A model generated the notes under the pieces. It saw nothing but the letters and a program-made list of their open reading frames with translations, searched no databases and was not told the DNA's origin. From Rhodobacter sp. 24-YEA-8 (GTDB lineage: Bacteria; Pseudomonadota; Alphaproteobacteria; Rhodobacterales; Rhodobacteraceae): DNA of 64,000 bases. The stretch lies in contig NZ_FNSK01000001.1 in the NCBI RefSeq assembly GCF_900105075.1, positions 2,183,001 to 2,247,000 of the forward strand, in the 5' to 3' direction. The position numbers and the translations under genes are program-made. Shown here in pieces: positions 48,954 through 58,086 of this stretch (its first letter is position 1; each line of letters starts with the position of its first letter).

Positions 48954-49886
48954 TCAGCCCTGTGGCGTCATCGCCTTGCGCTGGCGGGCGCGCTCCAGTC
49001 CCAGGCGACGCTCGCGCCAGATAATCATGATCCCGGCCACGATGATCAGCACCGCCCCGGTCAGCATGGTCGAGGTCGGCATTTCCTGGAATACGAACCA
49101 GCCGATCGCCAGCGCGAAGATCATCGAGGCATAGTCGAAAGGGGCGACCAGCGAGGCATCGGCCTCGCGGTAAGCCGAGGTCAGAAGGATCTGCCCGACC
49201 CCTCCCATCAGGCCGGCGGCGATCAGGGTGATGGCCTCGCGCGGGGTCGGCCAGACCCAGCCGAAGGGGATGGTAAACAGGGACAGGCAGGTTGCGGTAA
49301 CCGAGAACCAGAAGACGATGGTCGCGGTCTTTTCGGTCGCGACCAGCTTGCGGATGAAAACCTGGGCCAGGGCGGCAAAAACCGCGCCGGTCAGCACGAT
49401 GACCGCGCCGAAAGCCTCGGCATGGCTGCCCTCACCGGGCACGCCGCCTTGCAGGATGGTCAGACGCGGCCAGATGACGATCAGGACGCCCACAAGCCCC
49501 ATCAGCACCATCGAGATCCGGAACAGCCGCACATTCTCGCCCAGAAACATCGCGGCAAAGACCACTGTCAGCAGGGGCGCCGCATAGCCGATGGCGGTCA
49601 CTTCGGGAAACGGCAGATAGGCAAGACCGGCAAAGCCCAGCCCCATCGCCATCGTACCGGCAAAGCCGCGCCAGACATGGCCCATCGGATTGGCGGTGTA
49701 GAACCCGGTCCGTAATTCGCCCCGCAGCGCCAGCCAGGCCACGATCACCGGGATCGCAAAGAAGGACCGGAAGAAGACCGCCTCGCCGCCTGGCACCCTG
49801 TCGGAAGTGGTTTTCACCAGCGCCGACATCAGAATGAAAATCAGGACCGATCCCAGTTTAAAGGCGATACCGCGCAACGGGCGCAT
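48954..49886 (-). CDS. EamA/DMT family transporter, 310 aa
   Basis: The ATG at 49886 starts the ten-helix DMT fold ([20 protein letters not shown]); the open frame upstream runs into the ade promoter region and is not homologous. Two EamA repeats are visible (residues about 10-135 and 155-290), the second with [21 protein letters not shown]. Such transporters export or import small metabolites. It is divergent from adenine deaminase across 124 bases, which might indicate shared regulation, but a purine substrate would be speculation. Confidence 0.88.
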   Translation of the reverse strand: MRPLRGIAFKLGSVLIFILMSALVKTTSDRVPGGEAVFFRSFFAIPVIVAWLALRGELRTGFYTANPMGHVWRGFAGTMAMGLGFAGLAYLPFPEVTAIGYAAPLLTVVFAAMFLGENVRLFRISMVLMGLVGVLIVIWPRLTILQGGVPGEGSHAEAFGAVIVLTGAVFAALAQVFIRKLVATEKTATIVFWFSVTATCLSLFTIPFGWVWPTPREAITLIAAGLMGGVGQILLTSAYREADASLVAPFDYASMIFALAIGWFVFQEMPTSTMLTGAVLIIVAGIMIIWRERRLGLERARQRKAMTPQG

Positions 49887-50010
49887 GGGCTTTCCTCTCG
49901 CTACACCATGTTCTGACCATGGCATGACGCGGGAGGCAAGTCCGAAGGCCGCCCGGGCGCTCTGGACCTTGGGCCCGGGATCGGCTTTCCTGCGCGCCGG
50001 AGGTGCCGTC

Positions 50011-51723
50011 ATGTCAGAAGTTAAGACCGGTCATCGGACAGAAGACAGGATCGACCAGGGGCGCGGGCTTGTGCCAGCCGATCTGGTGCTGAAGGGCGCA
50101 CGGTTCTTTGACCTGATCACCGGCGATCTGGTGGAAAGCGATGTGGCGATCTGCGGCGATACCATCGTGGGCACGTTCGGCACCTATCATGGAAGACGCG
50201 AGATTGATCTTGCCGGCCAGATCCTCGTGCCGGGGTTTATCGACACTCATCTCCATATCGAAAGCTCTCTGGTCACGCCGTCTGAATTCGACCGCTGTGT
50301 CGGCCCGCATGGGGTGACAACCGCGATCTGCGACCCGCATGAGATCGCCAATGTCTGCGGCATCGAAGGCATCCGCTATTTCCTTGATGCGTCAGCGCAA
50401 ACCCTGATGGATATTCGCGTGCAGCTTTCCTCCTGCGTGCCCTCGACCCATATGGAGACGGCAGGCGCGAAGCTTGAGGCAAAAGACCTGATCCCGCTGA
50501 TGGATCATCCGCGCGTGATCGGGCTGGCGGAATTCATGAATTTCCCCGGCGTGCTGATGAAAGAGCCGGGCTGTATGGCCAAGCTGAAGGCCTTCCAGGG
50601 CCGCCATATCGACGGCCATGCGCCATTGTTGCGCGGCAATGACCTGAACGGCTATATCGCCGCCGGCATCCGCACCGAACATGAGGCGACCACGGCGGAA
50701 GAGGCGCTGGAGAAGCTGCGCAAGGGGATGCGGGTGCTGATCCGCGAGGGTTCGGTATCAAAGGATCTTCATGCGCTGGCAGAGATCCTGACCGAGCGGC
50801 ATTCGCCTTATCTGTGTCTCTGCACCGATGACCGCAACCCGCTGGATATCGCCGAACATGGTCATCTGGATTACCTGATCCGTACCGCGATCAGCCTTGG
50901 CTGCCCGCCGCTTGCGGTCTACCGCGCGGCGAGCCTCTCGGCAGCGGAAGCCTTCGGGCTGAAGGATCGCGGACTGATCGCGCCCGGCAAACGCGCCGAT
51001 ATCGCGGTGATCGACGGGCTCGAGACCTGCCGCGTCGCCCGGGTCTTCGCCGGCGGGGTGGAATTGTCAGAGGCGGCCTTTGCCGCGAGGGAGACCACGC
51101 CCCCGGTCGCGCGCCATTCGGTCAAGGCGCCACGCGTCTCACCCGCCGATTTCCGCTGTTCGGGAAACCGGGTCGAGACCCCGGTGATCGGCATTCTGCC
51201 CGGCAAGATCATCACCGAATTCCTGAAATACGATATCGCCCCGGAAGATGGCGACAAGCGCCCCGATCTCAGCCGCGACCTGATCCGCATCGCGGTGATC
51301 GAACGCCATGGCAGGAACGGCAACCGCGCCACCGGCTTTGTCAAAGGCTTTGGATTGCAACGCGGCGCGATTGCCTCGACCGTCTGTCATGACCATCACA
51401 ATATCGCGGTGGTCGGCGCCGATTACGCCGATATGGCCCTGGCGGCGAACCGGCTGTCTGAGATCGAGGGCGGGTTCGTGGTGGTCGAGGGCGGCCAGGT
51501 TCTGGCCGAGCTGGCGCTGCCGGTCGCGGGGCTGATGAGCCTTGAGCCTTTCGAGGTGGTGCGCGACGCGCTGGTGCGGCTGCGCGCGGCGGCGAAAAGC
51601 CTCGGCGTGGTGCTGGAAGAGCCGTTTTTGCAGCTCGCGTTCCTCGCGCTGCCGGTGATCCCGCATCTGAAAATCACCGATCACGGTATGATCGATGTCG
51701 ACCGGTTCGAGGTGATCCCGTGA
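50011..51723 (+). CDS. ade: adenine deaminase, 570 aa
   Basis: The ATG at 50011 follows GGAGGTG; the frame upstream (from 49807) is antisense to the transporter. The amidohydrolase metal site is visible in [13 protein letters not shown] near residue 90, followed by [18 protein letters not shown] and CTDDRNP. The C-terminal part ([19 protein letters not shown]) is the adenine-deaminase-specific domain. It converts adenine to hypoxanthine, the entry into the XdhABC route encoded 25-30 kb earlier. The stop overlaps the arsC GTG start. Confidence 0.95.
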   Translation: MSEVKTGHRTEDRIDQGRGLVPADLVLKGARFFDLITGDLVESDVAICGDTIVGTFGTYHGRREIDLAGQILVPGFIDTHLHIESSLVTPSEFDRCVGPHGVTTAICDPHEIANVCGIEGIRYFLDASAQTLMDIRVQLSSCVPSTHMETAGAKLEAKDLIPLMDHPRVIGLAEFMNFPGVLMKEPGCMAKLKAFQGRHIDGHAPLLRGNDLNGYIAAGIRTEHEATTAEEALEKLRKGMRVLIREGSVSKDLHALAEILTERHSPYLCLCTDDRNPLDIAEHGHLDYLIRTAISLGCPPLAVYRAASLSAAEAFGLKDRGLIAPGKRADIAVIDGLETCRVARVFAGGVELSEAAFAARETTPPVARHSVKAPRVSPADFRCSGNRVETPVIGILPGKIITEFLKYDIAPEDGDKRPDLSRDLIRIAVIERHGRNGNRATGFVKGFGLQRGAIASTVCHDHHNIAVVGADYADMALAANRLSEIEGGFVVVEGGQVLAELALPVAGLMSLEPFEVVRDALVRLRAAAKSLGVVLEEPFLQLAFLALPVIPHLKITDHGMIDVDRFEVIP

Positions 51724-52154
51724 AAAGCCCCGTCAGCACGATTTACCACAACCCCGCCTGCGGCACCTCGCGCAATGTGCTCGCGATCCTGCGCGCGGCG
51801 GGAGAAGAGCCGGAAGTCGTTGAATACCTGAAAACCGGCTGGACAGAGTCACAGTTGCGCAGGCTTTTCACGGCCGCCGGGATCAGCGCGCGCGAGGCCT
51901 TGCGCGACAAGGGCACGCCTGCTTCCGATCTGGGACTGACCGCGCCGGATGTCAGTGAAGACGCTGTAATCGCCGCGATGATCGCAGATCCGGTCCTTGT
52001 GAACCGCCCCTTCGTGGTCACATCAAAGGGCACCAGGCTCTGCCGCCCGTCGGTTGCAGTGGCCGCGATTCTGCTGCGCCTGCCTGCGGCGCCGGTGGTT
52101 GCGGCGGATGGCAGGGTGATATTCGATCCTGCAAATACAGAGGTGAGCGAATGA
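51720..52154 (+). CDS. arsC: ArsC family glutaredoxin-dependent arsenate reductase, 144 aa
   Basis: A GTG start at 51720 overlaps the ade stop (GTGA). The protein has the ArsC/Spx-type thioredoxin fold with the catalytic cysteine in [14 protein letters not shown] near residue 14 and the substrate-binding arginines in VNRPFVV and GTRLCRPS. It would reduce arsenate to arsenite with glutathione and glutaredoxin. No arsenite pump or ArsR lies nearby; being embedded in a metabolic operon, it may serve another function. YffB-like members of unknown role are an alternative. Confidence 0.88.
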   Translation: MKSPVSTIYHNPACGTSRNVLAILRAAGEEPEVVEYLKTGWTESQLRRLFTAAGISAREALRDKGTPASDLGLTAPDVSEDAVIAAMIADPVLVNRPFVVTSKGTRLCRPSVAVAAILLRLPAAPVVAADGRVIFDPANTEVSE

Positions 52155-52789
52155 CAAAGACCCTGCTGCTTTACGGCGATTCGAACACCCATGGCACAAT
52201 GCCGATGCCGGAGCCGGGCGCGATGGGGCGTTTCGCGCATCGCCATCGCTGGACGAGCCTGCTCGCCGCGGATCTGGACGGCTGGGAGGTGATCCCCGAG
52301 GGCCATCCGGGGCGCACCACGCTGCATGACGACCCGATTGAGGGCGCGCATCGCAACGGGCTGACGGTGCTGCCGTCGATCCTCGAAAGCCACAGGCCAA
52401 TTGATGTCGTGCTGCTGATGCTCGGGACCAATGATCTGAAACAGCGGTTTTCGGTCAATGCCGGCGATATCGCGCTGTCGCTGGAGCGGCTGGTGCGGGT
52501 GATCCGCGCGAGCGGCGCCGGGCCGATGGGCGGTGCGCCTGGCGTGGTGCTGGTCGCGCCACCGCCCATTCGCGAGACCGGTGCGCTGGCGCAGATCTTT
52601 GCCGGGGGCGAGGCGAAATCGCAGCATCTGGGCCGCGAAATCGGGGCTGTCGCGGCACGAAACGGGCTGCCATTCGTTGATCTGGCGGGCAAGATCGAGG
52701 TCTCTGCCGTGGATGGAATCCATTACGAGGCCGAGGCGGCGTCCGTGATCGCGAAGCTGTTCGCGGATGTGATCCGGGCGCATTTCTGA
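52151..52789 (+). CDS. SGNH/GDSL hydrolase (arylesterase-like), 212 aa
   Basis: The start overlaps the arsC stop (ATGA). SGNH blocks are clear: GDSNTHG with the nucleophilic Ser near residue 11, the Gly in EGHPGRTT, LGTNDLK with Asn near residue 94, and the Asp-His pair in DGIHYEAEA near the end. No signal peptide, so cytoplasmic. It should hydrolyse an ester; the closest characterised relatives are arylesterases. Its natural substrate is unknown. Confidence 0.88.
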   Translation: MTKTLLLYGDSNTHGTMPMPEPGAMGRFAHRHRWTSLLAADLDGWEVIPEGHPGRTTLHDDPIEGAHRNGLTVLPSILESHRPIDVVLLMLGTNDLKQRFSVNAGDIALSLERLVRVIRASGAGPMGGAPGVVLVAPPPIRETGALAQIFAGGEAKSQHLGREIGAVAARNGLPFVDLAGKIEVSAVDGIHYEAEAASVIAKLFADVIRAHF

Positions 52790-52801
52790 GAGGGTCTGCC
52801 T

Positions 52802-53548
52802 GTGGCTGGCGCCGAAATCGAGGATTTGGATCAAGGGAAAAGGGGCAGCGCCCGCTCTCTGATGATCCTTGCGCATGGTCAGCCCTCTGATCCTTTGCCG
52901 GCAGCGGCAGAGGTCGGGGCGCTGGCAGCCCGTGTGGCGGCGCATCTGCCGGGCTGGCGGGTTTCGGCGGCAACGCTTGCAGAGCCGGGCGCATTGGAGC
53001 GGCTGACAGGGGAGGTTCCGGGGCTGGTCTTTCCGCTTTTCATGGCGGCGGGCTGGTTCACGAAAGTCGCGGTGCCCGCGCGCCTTGAGGCCGCCGGAGT
53101 GTCCGGCTGGCAGCAGATGGCGCCAATGGGAACGATGCCGGACGTGCAGGATCTCGCGGTCCGGATCGCGGCGGAAAGCGGCGCGACAGAGGTTCTGGTG
53201 GCGGCGCATGGCTCGGGGCGTTCCCCCGCACCGGCGGAGGTGGCGCGCCAGGTGGCAGCACGGATCGCGGGGATAAGCGGCGCGCGGCGGGTGGAATGCG
53301 GCTTTATCGAAGAGGCGCCCTTTCTGCGCGATGTCACGGGCTGGAGCGCAGAGGCCATCTGCCTGCCGTTTTTCGCGATGGCGGGCGGCCATGTCGTGCA
53401 TGATCTGCCCGGGGCACTGGCGCAGGCGGGCTTTCCCGGACAGATTTTGCCGGCGCTTGGTCTGCATGCGGAAATCCCGGCCCTGATCGCCCGCGCCGCG
53501 ATTGAGGCGGCAGAACCGGCCACGTCAGGCCAGACCATAATGCGATGA
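52802..53548 (+). CDS. CbiX/SirB-like chelatase family protein, 248 aa
   Basis: I take the GTG at 52802, preceded by GAGAGGG at 52790-52796; an internal ATG at 52862 lacks a Shine-Dalgarno. Two half-domains are each marked by an AHG motif (MILAHGQPSDP and VLVAAHGSGRSP), the metal-inserting histidines of class II chelatases. Such proteins put cobalt or iron into sirohydrochlorin. No other cobalamin or sirohaem gene lies in the window, so the metal and pathway are uncertain. It is in tight linkage with the hydrolase and hydroxyacid oxidase genes. Confidence 0.8.
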   Translation: MAGAEIEDLDQGKRGSARSLMILAHGQPSDPLPAAAEVGALAARVAAHLPGWRVSAATLAEPGALERLTGEVPGLVFPLFMAAGWFTKVAVPARLEAAGVSGWQQMAPMGTMPDVQDLAVRIAAESGATEVLVAAHGSGRSPAPAEVARQVAARIAGISGARRVECGFIEEAPFLRDVTGWSAEAICLPFFAMAGGHVVHDLPGALAQAGFPGQILPALGLHAEIPALIARAAIEAAEPATSGQTIMR

Positions 53549-53559
53549 AGGAACCCGCC

Positions 53560-54723
53560 ATGCCGGTCATCACCTGTATCGAGGATCTCAGACGCCTGCA
53601 TCAGGCCCGGGTGCCGCGCATGTTCTGGGAGTATTGCGAAAGCGGCAGTTATACCGAGCAGACCTTCCACGACAATTCCGCCGATTTCGCGCAGATCCGG
53701 CTCAGACAACGGGTGGCGCGCGATCTGTCCGACCGCCGGCTGGGCGGCGAGATGATCGGGCAGCAGGTGTCGATGCCTCTGGCGATTTCCCCCACCGGAT
53801 CGGCCGGGATGCAATGGGCGGATGGCGAGATTCTGGGTGCGCGCGCGGCGCAGCGCTTCGGGGTGCCATTCACGCTGTCGACCATGTCGATCTGTTCCAT
53901 CGAAGACCTCAGCGAGGCGGGTGTGGGGCCGTTCTGGTTCCAGCTTTACGTCATGCGCGATGAGGATTTCGTGGATGGCATCATCGAACGGGCCAGGGTG
54001 GCCGGGTGCCCCGCCCTGGTGGTCACGCTGGATCTGCAGGTCATCGGGCAGCGCCACAAAGATCTGAAAAACGGGCTGACCGCCCCGCCCCGGCTGACTT
54101 TGCCCAATATTCTGAATATGATGACCCGCCCGGCCTGGTGCCTGGCGATGGCACGCACAAAGCGCCGCACCTTCCGTAACATCATGGGCCATGTGAAAGG
54201 CGTCGATGATCTCGCCAACCTCAACGCCTGGACCTGGGAACAGTTCGAGCCGCGGCTCGACTGGTCGATGGTGCAGCGGATCCGTGACCAGTGGCAGGGG
54301 AAGTTTATCCTCAAGGGCATTCTCGACGCCGAGGATGCCCGGATGGCGGTGGATGTGGGCGCGGATGCGATCGTGGTCTCGAACCATGGCGGGCGGCAGC
54401 TGGACGGCGCGCTGTCTTCGATCCGGATGCTGCCTTCGATTGTGCGGGCGGTCGGGGATCGCTGCGAGGTCTGGATCGATTCCGGCATCCGTTCGGGCCA
54501 GGATCTGCTGAAAGCGCTGGCATTGGGGGCGACCGGCGGCATGATCGGGCGGCCCTGGCTTTACGGGCTGGGCGCGATGGGCGAAGCGGGCGTGACAAAA
54601 GCGCTTGAGGTGATCCGGGACGAGCTGGATATCACCATGGCGCTTTGTGGCGAGCGGGATGTGGCGGATCTGGGCCGTCACAACTTGCTGGTGCCCGAGG
54701 ATTTCGAAGGCGCCTGGGGCTGA
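53560..54723 (+). CDS. FMN-dependent alpha-hydroxy-acid oxidase/dehydrogenase (LldD-like), 387 aa
   Basis: An earlier ATG at 53545 overlaps the cbiX stop, but the ATG at 53560 has AAGGA seven bases upstream and starts the family sequence (MPVITCIEDLRRLHQARVPR). The TIM barrel contains FMN-binding segments (AISPTGSAGMQWADGE; TLSTMSICSIEDL) and the catalytic His-Gly-Gly-Arg in VVSNHGGRQLDGALSS near residue 280. Such enzymes oxidise L-lactate, glycolate or similar acids. Glycolate or lactate is plausible; the substrate is not determined by sequence alone. Confidence 0.9.
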   Translation: MPVITCIEDLRRLHQARVPRMFWEYCESGSYTEQTFHDNSADFAQIRLRQRVARDLSDRRLGGEMIGQQVSMPLAISPTGSAGMQWADGEILGARAAQRFGVPFTLSTMSICSIEDLSEAGVGPFWFQLYVMRDEDFVDGIIERARVAGCPALVVTLDLQVIGQRHKDLKNGLTAPPRLTLPNILNMMTRPAWCLAMARTKRRTFRNIMGHVKGVDDLANLNAWTWEQFEPRLDWSMVQRIRDQWQGKFILKGILDAEDARMAVDVGADAIVVSNHGGRQLDGALSSIRMLPSIVRAVGDRCEVWIDSGIRSGQDLLKALALGATGGMIGRPWLYGLGAMGEAGVTKALEVIRDELDITMALCGERDVADLGRHNLLVPEDFEGAWG

Positions 54724-54793
54724 GCCCGCGCGGCCCTCTTGCTTTTTGATCAAATTCCGCGTGATAACGGAACCGGATCAGGAGTGCGCCGAT

Positions 54794-56194
54794 ATGCCGA
54801 AAACCAAAGCCGATGCGGGACAGATTGCCGGGGTCGATGCCGGGATTTTGAAACGCTTTGCCACCCGTGAGGCGAAGGCTTACGCAAAGGCGCATCCGAA
54901 GTCGAAGGCGCGAATGGGGGCTGCGGCAAGGCATTATCTTTCCGGCGTGCCGATGCATTGGATGACCGACTGGCCGATGCCGCATCTCGCGGTGATCGCG
55001 AAAGCCAGCGGCGCGCAGATCATCGATATCGACGGGCATCAGATTGACGATTTCTGCCTGGGCGATACCGGCTCGATGTTTGGCCACTCCCCTGCCCCGG
55101 TGGCGCGTGCGATCCGCGCCCAGGCCACGCGCGGGCTGACCTATATGCTGCCCTCGGATGCCGTGGCCGAGGCGGGGCGCCTGCTCTCGGACCGCTTTGG
55201 CGAGATGCAGTGGCAGATCGCGACAACCGCGACCGATGCCAATCGGTTTGCCATCAAAGTGGCGCGGGCGGTGACCGGGCGGCCGAAGATCCTTGTGTTC
55301 AACGGTTGTTACCATGGCACCGTTGATGATGTCATGGTTGAGCTGGTCAATGGGGTCACGCAAAACCGCCAGGGGCTTCTGGGCCAGATCGCCGATCTGA
55401 CGCCTGGTGCGATAGCGGTCGAATTCAACGATCTGGCAGCCGTCGAGGCGGCGCTGGCGCAAGGTGATGTCGCGGCCATCCTGACCGAGCCGGTGATGAC
55501 CAATTCCTGCATGGTGCTGCCCGCGCCGGGCTTTCACGACGGGCTGCGCCGGCTGGCCTCGCAATATGACGCGCTTCTGATGATCGACGAGACGCATACG
55601 CTCTCTTCGGGTCTGGGCGGCTATACCGGCGTGCACGGGCTGTCGCCCGATATGTTCATTGTCGGAAAATGCGTGGCGGGGGGGATGCCGACGGCGGTCT
55701 GGGGCATGAGCGACCAGGTCGCGAAACGCTACGCCACCGCCAATGCCGCCCGCGCGCCCGGCCATTCCGGCATGGGAACAACGCTTTCGGCCAATCCGAT
55801 GCAATTCGCCTGTCTGGTGGCGACCCTTTCAGAGGTGATGACGGCCAAAGCCTATGCCAGGATGGAAAAAGGCGCGGCGCGGCTGGCTAAGGGGCTGACC
55901 AAGGCGATCCGCAAGGCGCAGGCCCCCTGGCATGTCGCGCGTGTCGGCGCCCGGGTCGAATTCATCTGCGCGCCCGAACCCCTGAAAAACGGCACCGAGG
56001 CCGGTCTCGCCCATCACCATGCCGTCGAGGCAGCGGTACATCTGGGCCTTCTGAACCGGGGCAGCCTGATCGCCCCCTTCCACAATATGATGCTCGTGAG
56101 CCCGGTGACGACGAAAGGGCAGATCGATCGCCTGATCGCGCATTTCGCCGCCGTCCTGGCCGAGCTTTTCCCTGCCCCCAGAAAACCGGCGTGA
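54794..56194 (+). CDS. class III (PLP) aminotransferase, 466 aa
   Basis: The ATG at 54794 is preceded by AGGAG; upstream frame is antisense overlap. The fold-type I class III pattern is clear: FNGCYHGTVDDVMVE near residue 175, the Asp of IDETHTLSSGLGG near residue 260 and the PLP-binding Lys in FIVGKCVAGGMP near residue 295. These enzymes transfer amino groups from amines or omega-amino acids, or act as mutases. The adjacent glutamine-synthetase-like gene, 12 bases downstream, suggests joint use in polyamine or amine catabolism. Confidence 0.88.
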   Translation: MPKTKADAGQIAGVDAGILKRFATREAKAYAKAHPKSKARMGAAARHYLSGVPMHWMTDWPMPHLAVIAKASGAQIIDIDGHQIDDFCLGDTGSMFGHSPAPVARAIRAQATRGLTYMLPSDAVAEAGRLLSDRFGEMQWQIATTATDANRFAIKVARAVTGRPKILVFNGCYHGTVDDVMVELVNGVTQNRQGLLGQIADLTPGAIAVEFNDLAAVEAALAQGDVAAILTEPVMTNSCMVLPAPGFHDGLRRLASQYDALLMIDETHTLSSGLGGYTGVHGLSPDMFIVGKCVAGGMPTAVWGMSDQVAKRYATANAARAPGHSGMGTTLSANPMQFACLVATLSEVMTAKAYARMEKGAARLAKGLTKAIRKAQAPWHVARVGARVEFICAPEPLKNGTEAGLAHHHAVEAAVHLGLLNRGSLIAPFHNMMLVSPVTTKGQIDRLIAHFAAVLAELFPAPRKPA

Positions 56195-56206
56195 AAGAAA
56201 ACTGAG

Positions 56207-57595
56207 ATGACCGAGACCAGCCCCTCCGGCTCCACCCTGGCCGAGGCCGAAACCTTCCTCGCCGCCCATCCCGAAATCGAGGCCTTTGACATCATCCTGC
56301 ATGACGCCAATGGCATCGGGCGGGGCAAGATCATCCGGCGACACGAGCTGGAGGGTCTGTACAAATCCGGCCGCCATCTGCCGATCTCGATCCTCGGCCT
56401 CGATATCTGCGGCGAGGATGTGCATGAGACCGGGCTGATCTGGGATCAGGGCGATGGCGATCTGCGCGCCTGGCCGATCCCCGGCACGCTGGTGGCCCTG
56501 CACGGGACCACCCCGCCCCGCGGCGAGGTCTTCATGTCGATGTATACGCTGGACGGCGCGCCGATGACCTCCGACCCGCGCCATGCGCTGGCAGCCCAGG
56601 TCGGGGCGCTTGCCGCAGAGGGTCTTTACCCCGCCGGAGCCTTCGAGCTGGAATTCTTCCTGCTCGAGAACACGCGCGACCAATATGGCAAGATGCAGCC
56701 CGCCCGCGATGTGCTGGACGGTCGCGCATCGCGGAAGACCGAGGTCTATTCCGTCGACCACCTCCATGGTATGCTGCCTCTGTTTTCCGATATTTACGCA
56801 GGCGCGAAGGCGGCAGGGATCAATGCCGAGACGATGATCTCGGAATATGCGCCCGGCCAATATGAGCTGACGCTGCATTACCGCGAGAATGTCATGCAGG
56901 CGGCCGATGACGTGGTGCGGCTGAAGCGGATCGTGCGCGCCCAGGCCCGCGCCCATGGCGTGACCGCCTGCTTCATGGCCAAACCGAACGAGAATTACGC
57001 CGGGTCGGGGATGCATTTCCACGTCTCGATGCAGGACGCCTCGGGCAAGAATATCTTCCGTGAAGAGGTCGAGGGCCAGTGGAATGAGGCCATCCGCCAC
57101 GCGCTTGGCGGGCTGAAAGAAACGATGGCGGAATCGATGCTGGTCTTCGCGCCACATGCCAATTCCTGGCGCCGCTTTGCCTCGCAATCTTATGCGCCGG
57201 TCTCGCCGACCTGGGGAGTGAACAACCGTTCGGTCGCGCTCCGGATCCCGGCAGGTGACATCCGTGCGCGCCGGATCGAGCATCGCCCCTCTGGCGTTGA
57301 CGCGAGCCCCTATCTGGTCGGCGCCACCGTGCTGGCGGGGATCCGGCACGGGATGAAAAATCAGATCGACCCAGGCCCGGAAACCACCGGAAATGGCTAT
57401 GAAGAGGCTGGCACCAGCGCGATCCCCTCTGACTGGAAATCGGCCATCGATGCGGCGAAGCAGTCGGACTTCCTGAAGGAGGCACTCGGGGAAGACATGC
57501 ACCGCACCTTTACCGCGATCAAGGCGGCGGAATATGGCCGGGTGATGCGGACGGTCTCCGAAGTCGATTTCGATCTCTATCTGCATACGGTGTGA
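56207..57595 (+). CDS. glutamine synthetase family ligase (PuuA/GlnA3-like), 462 aa
   Basis: Glutamine-synthetase fold with metal-binding GAFELEFFLLE near residue 145, EYAPGQYELTLHY near residue 215, the ammonia/nucleotide region GSGMHFHVSMQ near residue 265 and NNRSVALRIPAGD near residue 340. It lacks the adenylylation tyrosine environment of GlnA and resembles gamma-glutamyl-polyamine synthetases, which attach glutamate to an amine with ATP. Coupled to the aminotransferase, it may start breakdown of putrescine or a related amine. The substrate is an inference. Confidence 0.87.
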   Translation: MTETSPSGSTLAEAETFLAAHPEIEAFDIILHDANGIGRGKIIRRHELEGLYKSGRHLPISILGLDICGEDVHETGLIWDQGDGDLRAWPIPGTLVALHGTTPPRGEVFMSMYTLDGAPMTSDPRHALAAQVGALAAEGLYPAGAFELEFFLLENTRDQYGKMQPARDVLDGRASRKTEVYSVDHLHGMLPLFSDIYAGAKAAGINAETMISEYAPGQYELTLHYRENVMQAADDVVRLKRIVRAQARAHGVTACFMAKPNENYAGSGMHFHVSMQDASGKNIFREEVEGQWNEAIRHALGGLKETMAESMLVFAPHANSWRRFASQSYAPVSPTWGVNNRSVALRIPAGDIRARRIEHRPSGVDASPYLVGATVLAGIRHGMKNQIDPGPETTGNGYEEAGTSAIPSDWKSAIDAAKQSDFLKEALGEDMHRTFTAIKAAEYGRVMRTVSEVDFDLYLHTV

Positions 57596-57610
57596 CGGCC
57601 GCATCCGGGC

Positions 57611-57738
57611 AAGGGGGCGCTGCCCCCGTCCCGTTCCGGGCCTCCCCCGGGATATTTTGAGACAGATGAAATCAGCCGAGGTTTTCATCTGTCCTTAAAT
57701 ATCCCCGCCGGAGGCTCCCGCAATCAGCCAGAGACGCA
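57611..57738. repeat. compound ATCTGTC/ATATCC repeat, copy 1 of a near-identical pair
   Basis: It starts with a GC hairpin (GGGGGC at 57613-57618, GCCCCC at 57622-57627). Two facing copies of the core follow: GATATTTTGAGACAGATGAA at 57651-57670 and its inverted partner TTTCATCTGTCCTTAAATAT at 57683-57702, arms about 21 bases with 18 matching. A tail GGAGGCTCCCGCAATCAGCC runs to about 57738. The whole block recurs at 61352-61480 with few changes. It lies just after a stop codon and may also terminate transcription. Confidence 0.85.
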
Positions 57739-57762
57739 GTGGCGGAACAGGGGAGTTGGTCC

Positions 57763-58086
57763 TCAGACCGGCCGCGCGCCCCAGAGGATGACTGCGGCAC
57801 CGGCCAAAGCAAGGGCGGCTCCAATCAGGTCGGTCGCGCGTGGCGCCTCGCCCTCGGCGAACCAGAGCCAGGCGAGCGAGGCACAGATATAGATGCCGCC
57901 ATAGGCTGCGTAAGAGCGGCCCGCATGTTCGGGCGGTGTCAGGGCCAGAAACCAGGCGAAACCAATCAGCGCCAGCGTGCCTGGGATCAGCCAGAGCACT
58001 GCCGCGCCCTGTTTCCACCAGGCCCAGAAGGCAAAGCAGCCGGCGATTTCAGCGATTGCTGCCCCGATGTAAAGCGCGCCTGTCAT
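57763..58086 (-). CDS. YnfA family (UPF0060) membrane protein, 107 aa
   Basis: The frame extends to 58191, but the ATG at 58086 overlaps the nadE stop (ATGA) and starts the four-helix protein ([20 protein letters not shown]). Conserved segments [18 protein letters not shown] near residue 60 and [15 protein letters not shown] at the end identify UPF0060, related to small multidrug-resistance proteins. Inner-membrane; transported substrate unknown. It is the second gene of the nadE unit. Confidence 0.9.
   Translation of the reverse strand: MTGALYIGAAIAEIAGCFAFWAWWKQGAAVLWLIPGTLALIGFAWFLALTPPEHAGRSYAAYGGIYICASLAWLWFAEGEAPRATDLIGAALALAGAAVILWGARPV

Noticed and set aside
52879..54753. Long minus-strand frame (624 codons) opposite the cbiX-like and hydroxyacid oxidase genes
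   Set aside because: Both genes on the plus strand have clear motifs; the antisense translation has no family features.
55829..57688. Long minus-strand open frame (619 codons) opposite the aminotransferase and glutamine-synthetase-like genes
   Set aside because: It is the antisense shadow of two well-recognised genes; its translation is arginine/histidine-rich and matches no family.
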